Positions 12,601-24,600 of a stretch of 34,834 nt of DNA are shown here, piece after piece. A program made the position numbers and the translations under genes. Source of the stretch: Saccoglossus kowalevskii (Eukaryota; Hemichordata; Enteropneusta; Harrimaniidae); contig NW_003120923.1 of assembly GCF_000003605.2 (NCBI RefSeq), positions 134,128 to 168,961 of the forward strand, read 5' to 3'. The notes under the pieces were generated by a model. The model was not told the origin of the DNA. It saw nothing but the letters and a program-made list of their open reading frames with translations, and searched no databases. Position 1 is the first letter of the stretch. Every line of letters begins with the position of its first letter.

Positions 12601-15600
12601 ACCTATCTACCTATCATTTTAGACAGGCACTCCACATTTGAGTCGGCAAAATTTCATTTGACAGGCAAATTTTCTACAAACCTGTATAATTTTGATTGAA
12701 AACCACCAGTAAATATCGAAATAACCATGAATAATCAAAAAAAAATCACTGATAAGCCTGTGGTTACAGACTCTGGATGTTATCTTTCATTTTGATAATG
12801 TTTTAAGACAGGCACTTTCAATTTTTTGGCTATAACTCTGTCTTGGATGTTTACTTTCAGGGTAGCAACTATGAAAGTAGAGACACTCTAGCAAGAGAAG
12901 TCAACGTAGTCGATTCTGAGAAAACTCAAGACAAACCTCTATTATATTATCTTATGAAAAAAGGAATATCAGCTGACAATAAAGGAAGGCGAAAAATCAG
13001 CTCAACATCAGAGGTATTACTTATTTGTTTTATTCAGTCTTATTTAGTTGACACATTTGTTGTTGTACCATTAGCAAGTTAAAGCTAAAAAGATGGTATC
13101 TTCATGAAGTAAAGTTACCCTTTCAAACACTTAAGTTTTGCGATTTTGTTTTCATTTTCACAATTCACTGGAATTTCAGCATACCTTTATATGTATATGA
13201 CACTCATCTTATAAATGATACTGATACATAGCTCTTTGAAAATATTTGTATCATCCAATCAACCCACTTTTTTTTCTTGCTCTTCTTTTTCTTCTCTTCC
13301 TCAGGACGATGAGCAGGTTTGATTGATTTCTATTTCCTTTATATGTTACCATCCATTTTTGTTGGTTCTTAAAATTGTTTAATGCTGTTTATTCATTCCA
13401 TCTAATATAAGTTTTATGTCAGTCTTTGATCTGTTTTATCAATAATTTATTTATTTATTTGTTTGTTTATATATTTATACTTATTTACGTTTTATCATAA
13501 TTGTTCATATCATGTGTATTGAATTTAAGTGTGTTGTCTGACATTATCTCACATGTCAAATGTGCATTGTTATTATGTACATTGTCATATTCATATTCTA
13601 GTACTTCTTGTCCACAACGTATGTCAAAGAAGTATTCTAGTTTCAGCATACATGTAACTAATTTTGATTTGGCTCTATAATAGGCGTCTCTAATAATTCC
13701 TCAATATTCGGCATTTGTAGTTAACATAATTAATCAATATACATATCTCCATCTTGAACTATCATTAAATTATTGACTATCTCGGGACACAAGTTATGAT
13801 AGTTGAAATTCTCTAAATATAAACAGCGCAACCATATTTGATAATTATATATTATCACCACTTGGTAGCGCTGTTTATATAATTTAACATCCACCTGTGA
13901 TACAATCTATTGAAAAATTTCTACTGGCTTAAAAGGACTAACATTATATAAATATTCATGTTTCATTTCCTCCGAATCAGTAATCAGTATCACTCCTCCA
14001 AATGTTTATGTTTGTTTTTTTGGGTGAATGCCTATCAAAGGCAATCAAATATTTCTGTCTCTTTATCATTCAGTCAAATTGACTACCGGTATATATTCTC
14101 TAATCCCACTATTCACTGCCTTCTAACTATACACAATGTTTCTGGCACATTAACTAATATATTTCTTACTGCTCTTTGTCTCTTTCATTCATGTCACATC
14201 TTGTTGGCTAATCTTATCACTGTAGCAGGAGATTGTACTGCCAAAGGTATATGTCATTTACTACACTTACCGTAGTTACACTGTTATAGATAGGAATATG
14301 TCTCAAACTTTGCTAATTCTCATTTTTGTGTGTGAAAAGTTCACTGATAATGCAATGGTCAACAGAATGTTTGGTCATGTCTGTTTAACATAAACTTAAA
14401 AAAACATTTCTATTTTTTTTTTTAATATTCCTCTATCTGAGAATGCAATAAATTCTCTCTCGGTTCTTTTCCAGATTTGTTCTTATGCTGACGATACCTA
14501 CAACTTTCTAATTTCAGTGAATTTTAGTAAAGGGCTATTTTTTCTCTGTCAGATTTGTTTAAGGAATATTTTTGGTAAAAAAAACAATTTACAACTTTTT
14601 AAAAAAAACAGAAATGACCAGACTGATTCATTTGATATACCTTTTTCATTATACATCAGAAAACAGCAGAGCTTATACCAGCTGACACACTGCTTGACAC
14701 CAAACTCTGATAAAACAAAATTGCATTATCTTTTGGTGAAATCTTTTAATGGAAACAAAAATGGCAATTATAGGTTTGACTTGTATTCCAAAGTCCATTA
14801 CAATTACCGATATGGTAGTGGTTACATAGTTGTAGTTATTGCTATGGTACCGGTATTCTATTTCGACTAATTCTCTCAAAACTAGGTTTCCAGGACCTTT
14901 GTGTATGTGATGTGACTGTAGAATATTTTATTTAAGCTGGAATTATTAACATTCTTGTCCTGTGTTTAATAATTTTATTTTTATTGGTTCAGCATCAAAA
15001 TAAAGTTCATGTAAAGTTAGATATATTTTCCATTCATGTTTTTTGCTGGATTTCCCAGCTAATAAAAACAGTAAAAACCTGATTCCAGTTAATCTTCTAC
15101 ATGTTATTTACGTATTTAATGATCACATTACATTTTTTTATAGCTTGCAGTTAAATTGTTTGTAAATGTAACCTCCACCATTTCCTGTTGTTTTATTTCA
15201 AGATTCCAGTATTGCTGTTTGTTCCATTACTTTGCATGTTCATTAGAACTTGTATTTTTTTCCTTTCCATTGCCTGTTGATGTATTCCGTGTATCACTCT
15301 GGATGGATTGTCTTCTAGGAATTTTGGGTATAGAATGCTTACATGCATGTGCTTATGTGTTTTTTTAGTGATTTAGTATTTGCGTCTTTTATGTTGTTTT
15401 TGTTTCATTTTCATTGTCATTTTGCTGGAAATGCAGTTATATAAAATAACGTTTTGGTTTTTTGGCTCAGCTTCTTGTTTTTTATGTTTGCTCAAAATTG
15501 CATGCATTTGTGTACTACTGGTACCTTCTTGTAAGACACAAACTCAAATTTGCTTTCAAGTCATTCTACTGTAACTCAGTTTTTCCTAGAATGTATGGGA

Positions 15601-18600
15601 ACAAATGTTACATCATTCTCCGGAATCGGTCAATGAAAATTCAGCAGATTGCACTTTATTCAATATTCTAATCATTTTGGGTGAAAAAATTATCAAACTT
15701 GCTCACTAATTTCCTTACAAATTTGGTTTTGACTAAGCAGATGATATACCGGCATAAACAAGTTCGATTTTTTGTGTCATAAAGAAGGGTAATAATCAAA
15801 TTATAGGTTAATTTGTTTTAATTCAAAACCATCAGCTAATTAGTGAACAAGTTTGCTACTTTGCTATCCTAATACTTTTAAGACTTGCTGTAAAAGCATG
15901 CTACTATTTGAAATCTGATGTTGATGATTTAACTATGTCCCTACCATACTATCAAAAGCAGTTATCAAAAGCATGACATTACTGACAATAAAAAAGAATT
16001 ATTTTCTCTTGAGTATGTGTCTTGCATCAAGGTTCACACTTCAGCAGTGTTGTTCATCCATACATGGTAGTTGATAATAGGCTGCTGTAGTGCAAATTTG
16101 CATTAATTAAGTTTTAATTAACTGTTATCTACTAAACATGCATTGAATCTCTAGAAGGAAGTGCCGGAAGAGTCTCCTCTGAAAGTCATTCTAGACACCG
16201 TCTCTTGAGGGACGGTGTTCTAGATCAATGAAATGTTTTGCTCATAAAAGTATTTGGTTCTCTATACATGTTCACAGTGCTATGTTGCATGTTTCGGTAT
16301 CTGACAGATAAATAACTTACTGGTATGCAAATTTAAAAGTTTGCATTCTGAAGTGATTATGTATTACCAGTGACCAAATGACAAGAAACTATGTAAAACA
16401 ATTAGAAATTGTCTTCGATTTTTGTTTTGGAACATGAAATATATCGTTCAGCCATTCAACACCTTCACAAATAACACAAATGAATGGGAAAAAACGGCAT
16501 CAGCAGGCGATACATTGATTAAACTTTCGTAAAATGTACTACTGTAAAATCTGTATTAGAAACCGTGGCTTCTATTAAAATGGTTCAATGTAACAGAGGG
16601 GATGCGACTTCTATTTGAGCCATCTACACATATGAGAATTGGTGAATTTTGGGTCTCAATTGTTCAAAACGAATGGGTGCGGCTTATATTAGAGATACAG
16701 CTTCTATTACAGATTTTATGGTAATGTATGTGGGTAGTAGAGGAGTTTAACCACTGATATTGAAAATATTTGTCACTGGAATATAAAATCATGATTTGTG
16801 CTATTATTGAATTTGAGCATAAAGCAACTGCAATCTATTCTGTTTGATGCGAGTAATGAAGTTTCGCATACTGTAATCATGGAACAAGTTTTATCAATAC
16901 ATGTATTATGTGTTTTAGTTTTAAAGATACAATATGGACAAAAACGTGTAATTTTTAATATTGTTGTATGCTACTGTATTTTTGATGAATACATTGGACT
17001 ATGATTTATCATAACCCAAATGCTGTTCTTTAGCACACATCTCAGTATTTGTTTGATGAAACAACAAAATTCTTTTGTATGTATCTGCACTTGTTGTTTT
17101 GGTATGCACAATAAAAATCAATTCACATGTGTGTTAAATATTTTGATTTTTCATCTAACATATACAGTGATGTGTTTTGCAAATACATCTTTTTTAGTTG
17201 ATGATAAATCATAAGCCTAGCTGGTCTACAATGTGGAGTGTCAAAAAACAATATTTAAAAATATATATTTTCATCCATACTGTATCTTTAAGATCCAGCT
17301 TTTACTACCTTTCAATGTTGTCTGCCATATATCTAGTGTGTGACATTGCCTACTGTACACTACTATGCCATGGTGGTGAATATTTTACAGGTGAAAACTG
17401 TCATTACAAAAAAAACTTGCTATGTGTCAATCGCAGTACCTCCTTAAATGGATTTTAATGTTAAAACTCATGAGTCTGGGTTGTCCCTGTAAATATGTAT
17501 CTTTCACTTATGGCTGGACAATTTCACAGAATTAGTTATATGTAAGACAGAACATTGAAAGATAAATTACGGTATGGTTGTGTAGTATTGAGATACCAGA
17601 CATAGATCAAATTGTTAATGTAATACATATTTTCCTTTGCATGCCGGCTGCCTCCAAATGTGTTTTGCATTTACATTTTGTCACATGTATCACTACATTG
17701 ACCAGCTTTTTGGAATCTATGAAGTAATAAAGAAATACTAGGTTGCTAGCGTTTGATAAAAATCTTCATTATCAGTAGTTTAAACTAAAATTTGTGGCAA
17801 CAAACATAGTAGGACTTCATTATCTTTCAATGAAACCATCTTTTACTGGTATCGCCCACAACTACACTGTGTTTGTCTATAGCTGGTAAATTCATCTCTT
17901 CATTGTCAATCCATCTACTAGTATTTTACTTAATAGTTGAATGATCATGAAGTTCCAAACATGCATATGCCTTAGTTTCCTGTATATTCATATTTTGATT
18001 TCTCAATGTAGGATTTGACAAGTAAGCAAGTTGTGGATGCCAGACAAAAATTTGAGCAGTATGACAAGGTGAGTTACCTGCTCAACTGTATGCTGTCTCC
18101 TATGCTGCACATTGAAATTAGTATATGATATATTGCTTTCACCAATATTGAAATTGGTATATAAAGCACATCCCTTTTGCAGTGTAACTTGATTACTGTA
18201 GTTACAGCCAACTTCAATGTTGCCTTATCTGCATTCTACCATGTAAGGAAATCCACTTACAAGATAAGGAATGAATCTGCCTCTCCCCCACCAAGCTTAG
18301 GAATCATCCTATAATAATAATGGCATATTCAAGTTTTCATCCCTCACGAAACAATCATAATTTATTGGCAAAAAACACATTAAAATAGCTATTCCTTTGT
18401 CATTCAGTACACAGTGTCCTTGAAATAACCTCTAAAAATCTTGAATTGTACTTAGACTCTTGTTTTACATAACTCAATAATCTTGTTTCTATTTTTTCAG
18501 GATGACAACGGTATGATAGATAAAGATGAACTCAGAGGACTCTTCTTAGATATTTTTCCTCACTTTCATAAGTAAGAGACTTCACATTTCCTTGTCCATG

Positions 18601-21600
18601 TATTTATCCTGGCAAATGAAATTTGATCCAATTAGTATTACACCTATTGTAAAATACTGTTATTTTTTATTATACCATGAGAGCAATTTTATATTCTGAA
18701 AATTCCATATTGGATGCCCAGAAACTTCTATTATATGTATTGTCAGAGAACTTGAAAGAAGAGACACTGCATTAATGGACTATTCCACTTTATATTCGCA
18801 ACTCCTTGTTGATGTGTCTGAACTTCTGCTTCTCTTCTGATACATTTTCAACGTGTGTATATATGCTACAAATTTTTCAGTCATTCTACATACCATAGTC
18901 AAGCTTTTATTTCTACACTATGTATGCCTATTATAATTTTTGGAGTTCTTTGTCATAATCAGTTCAAAAATTACCTTGTAGTGTAGAAAATCTAGACTCC
19001 TCATCACTGTGGGTGCAGATACAGGTGAAATGGCTCATTGTTCTAGATTGCCTGAAAATGGATTGTTGCTTATTATGGTACTCATATGTTGCTTTTAATC
19101 TTCAGAAACATGTTAGATCGATATGTCAATGATGAATTCAGATCTGTGGACAAAGACTTCAGCAGTGGTAAGTAACGTATGTTACAGATGGTTAAAATGA
19201 AGTGTGGAAAATATTTTAATATCCTAATGAAACACAAATAAAATGAACTTTTAACCAACCAATATACCCCTCAAAGTCTATAGGTGATTGAATTTCAGCA
19301 TTTTATTTTGGTTAGGATGCTCAATACAGTTTCACAAACTTTTGTTTATATTTTGTGAATAGATTGCTTATTGCTATTCATGGTCCTAGGTGGAAACAAA
19401 ATTTCATAGGTTCGGACCTAAGTTTTGAAATGAATATGATATTACTGTAGGTGGGTTACAGAGTTAATACATAAAACTCTATGGGAGTTAAAATAAAACA
19501 TAAAATTGCCCCTTTGCTAATACTTGGGTTATACATGTTGAGACTGTTCTCGCAGAAAACTATGTTTGGAAAACTGTATTGAGCAACCTTAGGTCTGTGC
19601 GTTCTCTTTTATCTCAGATAGTATTGATAAAAGAAAAAGGGGATTTCTATTATTAAACCTAGGCAAGAATATGTATCTGTGATACACGCGCTATCTGTGA
19701 TCGTTCAGATAGTCAGATAAATACGAGTAGCCATTTTTTGCTAATTGGCAATATTTATTTTTACAGGAATTGATTTTGAAGAATTTTTAGCAATGTACAG
19801 ACGTTTATTTGTGTTATGTAAAGGTGTGGTAGCCCATGATGTATCGGATATTGTACAAACTTCACCCAGACTTAAACATTCACCCAGGGTAAGCAAAACA
19901 TACATTTAGTTATAATAGATGATTTTATTCAATGTATATATAATATTGTTACATTGATGATATTTCGCCCCATGTCGTAAAATTTCCTGTTAATCATCAT
20001 CAAATGTTGATTTTTCACTATACTGTATTTTGCTCTATTAGTAGCTAACAGAATTGAGCAAAGTCTGTCTCCAGTCAAAATAAGTCATGTTTCAATAATC
20101 CAACACACATTATATGACATTTTTTGTTTATTTTCGCTTCTATTGAGATGTGCTTTTAATTTAGGCTAATTGATGGATATATTCAAGGAGACAAAAAAAA
20201 AAGAATTTTCTGTATCTCAGTAGCATTGACTTAGTATTAAGTAGTATTAATGAAGTGTTAAATTTTTAAATTGTCTTCAATAGGTATTTTGATTTTCACT
20301 GGTGCCTGACAGTTTCATATGTTTGTGACTTTCAATGGCACTATCAGTTTGTGCAATATGATAATTTGATGGCATTGGGAACACAAAACTTCAGTAGCTT
20401 TGTGACTGTAGCCTACAGTATTATCATTGACCTATTACAAAATTTTACAGCTTTACCTAATAACTCACAAATTGAAATATCGTGAAAAATAAAGCTGTTA
20501 ACATATTTTACTTTGTGATCATACAGAGAGAGAAATCCCCAGAGAATGGTAAGAAGAAAAAGGAGAAAGCGTCAAATCAAAGCAGTCCCAAAACTTCAAA
20601 TGGAATACAAAGAAATGACAGTTTAGAAGATGCATTCTTTGATGAACCACTCCCAGATAACAGTAAAAATGTCTTCTCGTAAGTGTGATTACCTTTCATT
20701 AAAGGATGGTAGTTGTTGCACCACGTCCTGTCCAATATGGAACTCATAGCAATGTACATAACATGTTGAAAACACATTGTTTGTTTACATGAAATTTGAA
20801 TATGCATATGATGACCAATTGACCATCATCCTTTAAAAATCATATCATATGTGATTTTTACTTGAACTTGGATTCGACAATCATCCTGCATTTATTATGT
20901 TCTTTTTTTAATCAAAAGTTCATAGATTATTATAATCAAGCCGTTTAAATTTGTTAAAAAGACTCCAAGTGAGAACTGTTTTTGCATTCCATGATTTAAC
21001 CAATAACATTGCCTTCATCTTTTCAGAAAAGGCAGGTCTTCACCTCCGAAGAGTCCACCTTCTAAACAGGCAGGCTTAACTTCATTGTCAGGAGCGCCAC
21101 CTCTCAGCAGCAGTGGTCTCGGTTCACTCAAAGATGCACCACCTCTGCCTGGAGTTGCGAGTCCTAAAGGTAAGTAAGAGTACAATTGCTTGTAGTATCC
21201 TAGCATCATTTCTGTGCATGTAGGTGTGTGAATACAAAATAGTATCGCTTTAGGTTGATCCTATTAAAAGGCTTGTTGTGACAACAAGGTACTATACCCC
21301 CCTGTCAGTGCAAATTATGGTATTTTTTTAAAACTGTATTAAATCTGTGTTGGACTTCCAAATAAATAAATTACTAGATACAACTGTTCACTCATTATCA
21401 TTACATTGACTGCATAGTCCACTTAATGATAACCACATAATAATAGTGAATTGATAACAATAAAATGAAGCAAAAATAATTTCAATAAAATAAACTAATC
21501 ATACTGTAAAAGAGTTAATTATTCACTAGGTTTTAATTTTGCTTATTTCGCTGACTGGAAAATTCGCTAAATTAAAACCCAGTGAATATGCATAATTGAG

Positions 21601-24600
21601 CATAGAACATGTTATCTAAATGATAAAACCTTGAATTAAAAACCCAATGAATATGCCTGAAATGCTAAATCAGTGAAATTAAACCCAGTGAAAATTAAGT
21701 CATTTTACAGTATATGAAATATTTGACTATTCTGATGCAGGATTCTTGGCAATGGTCTCCAAGCCCTGTGTATAATTGTGTAAACTGTACAAGATCAAAA
21801 GTTCAAGAAAATCACGAAATTTTGTAGCACTGATAATTTCACAGTGACTCTCATAAAATTTATTTGCCTGTAACTCCCTCAAGTATTTGTATTATTGAAC
21901 ATTTCTAGTGGCTAGATTTAATGGTTAGTTTCCTAATTTGTTTTCCTTTTTTGCAGAGGGTGTTAAGCACTCAGAGTTACAGAGTCTTGACAAAGATTTA
22001 GAAAGCATAGATAAATTAGCGGGCTATACATCACCGGGCATCACACCCAGGGATGATAACCCACCAACTGATGACTATGAAGATGACTTTCAAAGGTGAG
22101 ATAAATATGTGATTTTAAGTTCTCAGAATACTCAATATTATGTCACTTATGCTGCTCAATAGCTTAGCTTGATTGAGCAGTCGGAGGAGTTGTACAGATC
22201 CTGAACTGCTGCTCAATCCATTCATTTTGATTTCAATGAAATAGTCAATATTAGAATATTAATTTTGAAATTGATTTTTGTTGCATCATAACAATGCTAG
22301 ACATGCTCATTGACAATATATCACTTTTAGAAAAAGGCAGGTGGTTGACCCGTCTCTCAGCCCAATATTTGCGCAATTTTCAGTGATGTGCTACAAACAC
22401 ACATATTATTTCACAGCATTGACAAATAAATTTGAAACAAATTGCAAAATAAGATTTTGACCATTTCCAAGCAGCAACCTAGATGTATAACATATCTATT
22501 TATGTAATATTTTGCTTGTGTATCATTGTAAACTGCAATTGGTGGTATCATGAAGTAATGAATAATGTGAACAATCGAACAACATTTATGGTGCATGATT
22601 CATGATATCTATGCAGGTATTATTATGGTGATAGATTGTGTAGAATATTAGAATTCTTTATAACTGTTTTATATTAATTTAAAATTACTTTATAACCTGT
22701 CTATTCCAAACTCTTTTTCTGGTATTTCTTATAAAATTAAGACATATATGAACAGACATTTCTGTCAAACAAAATTTGTCTCTAAGCAATAAGGCTTTTA
22801 AACGATTCCTTTTCACTGAAAATCTAATTTCAGTGTGTGTAGCATGTAATTATTGTATTCTGATTCATGATATGCAAAACCCAAGAAAAACAGGGTTAAT
22901 TTGTTCACTGATTTATATTGCAATAAATATTCCCTTTATATTTGGACATGTAATACACAATAATTCACCACAAACCTTTCTATTCTTTTCTCCTTTTCTG
23001 TTTGATGTGATGGTGGTATGTTATTGCATGTTTATTCTTATAACTCATCTGGTGTATGGTATATTTGTAAATTCATGCATGCCTTGTGTTGACAATGTTA
23101 TCATCTATTTTATCTAATATTTTTTGCTGATGGTTGTCACTAAATGACTGTTGGTTGTTTTCATGTATGTCTCATTTGTCATTAACACATCATCCATTCT
23201 TGTTCTGATTATTCATTGTTATATATACACCTATACTTAAATTTGTTGGGGTTTTTTCCTGTCACTCTTTGAATTATAAACTCGCATTATATTGTCAATT
23301 TGTTTATTATTCCATATATTTGTCTTTGACATCTCCCCTACCATTTTCATGTCAATATTCATTATGTGCTACGATGTGTGTGTTGTATGTATGTGTGCCT
23401 GTGGTTTTTGTACCAAAACTTCAGCAGTAGTAGTTCTCATGACAGCCAAACCCAGCCAAGCCAAAGCCAACCTGAAGGACTGTCTGGAATAACAGAACCT
23501 ACTTACAGTATGACTGAGGAGATTGAAGAAGACATTGATGATGATTTTCTTGTTAGCAGTAATGATAAGGTAAAAATCTATAGCAGACAAACATGAAATA
23601 ATGTTGAGCAAATAAAATAATTTGCTTATCACCATCACCTGCTGTTGCCAACCCAATTCATTTATTATTTGTGGAGGCTTTCAGCAAGTGATGTGATGCA
23701 TGTATTGTATATTATTATACATCTGTCACTGTAACGCCATAAGTTACAGCGTGCCAAAATTTTTCAGTATTTTACAGGGTATTTTCATCCTACCATATTA
23801 GGAAATACAAAATACTCGCATAAGCATTCTCTAATAATAAAAACAAACATGGCTGCCACTACAGTTTGACCGGACTCCACACAATGAAGTTTGCTGATTC
23901 TGTTCTAAACATTTTGGATTTCGGAAAAGAAAAGATGTATAATAATGAGGTTATTATGAGAATACCTCAAAGTATGCAATCAGACAGTACGCCGTCACAT
24001 CAACCTCCGCTTCACGTTGATCGATACTTCCGCTGTTCTGTCTTTGTGCATACTTTGAGGTATCCTCATAATAACCTCATATTATGCACGCAAACTGTCT
24101 GAGAGATGAATAAAAATGTCTAAAATATTTAACATGGCCATGTTTTTTTTGTTTTGTTTTTTTAAATACTGTGCACTATAATTTACACAGAATAGCATGT
24201 GGTCCAAATCCAGGGACTAAGAACTAAGAAAATTAACCACTTCACTTGTGCAATCAGTGAACAAGTTGTTTATTAATAACACAATATTAACTTTCAGTTC
24301 TAGTGTGTTATTCAAAAAGTTTGATTTTGATTTCTTGGATTTTATGCAAAGTTAACAAATTTCACTGTTAGATCATTCTAATTAATTGTATTTTCAATAT
24401 CTGATATTGTACCTTTATTGTATTCATCGCTAGAGAGCATGGAAAGGTGTATTGCAGATAATAAAATTGCAATCAATTAGAATGATATAGAAGGTGAATT
24501 TAGTCATGTTTAGTGACTAAGATTTCTGTTTGTTTTTCAGTTTGATGAGCTTACTACTGACCGAAGCATATCTCAACTCAGTCAAAGTGGTCATGGATTT

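Larger units (their letters stand above)
9664..12860 (+). other. CEP43 introns 1-3
   Basis: Three introns of about 1.47, 0.97 and 0.56 kb. Intron 1 carries one copy of the roughly 182-bp inverted-repeat element (10658-10840). Apart from that I see only AT-rich unique sequence, with no RNA gene or hidden coding exon. Confidence 0.7.
13317..18011 (+). other. CEP43 long intron (between exons 5 and 6)
   Basis: This 4.7-kb stretch separates the FOP domain exons from the EF-hand exons. It contains a long hairpin (13802-13888), a second copy of the 182-bp inverted-repeat element (16541-16722) and the candidate exon and hairpin at 16155-16224. Several open frames of 60-117 codons occur (for example 14517-14870), but their translations are low-complexity and lack known motifs. 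Confidence 0.65.
18069..24540 (+). other. CEP43 introns 6-13
   Basis: Eight introns of about 0.35 to 1.33 kb separate the EF-hand and tail exons. They hold a TA-flanked inverted-repeat element at 21502-21712 and a 54-bp-arm hairpin element at 23934-24091. Otherwise they are AT-rich with nothing recognisable. Confidence 0.65.

Noticed and set aside
14517-14870. 117-codon plus-strand open frame in the long CEP43 intron
   Set aside because: Low-complexity, Lys/Asn/Phe/Tyr-rich translation with no motif or splice context; expected by chance in AT-rich DNA.
23866-24102. 78-codon open frame in the last CEP43 intron
   Set aside because: It runs through both arms of the inverted-repeat element and has no splice support.
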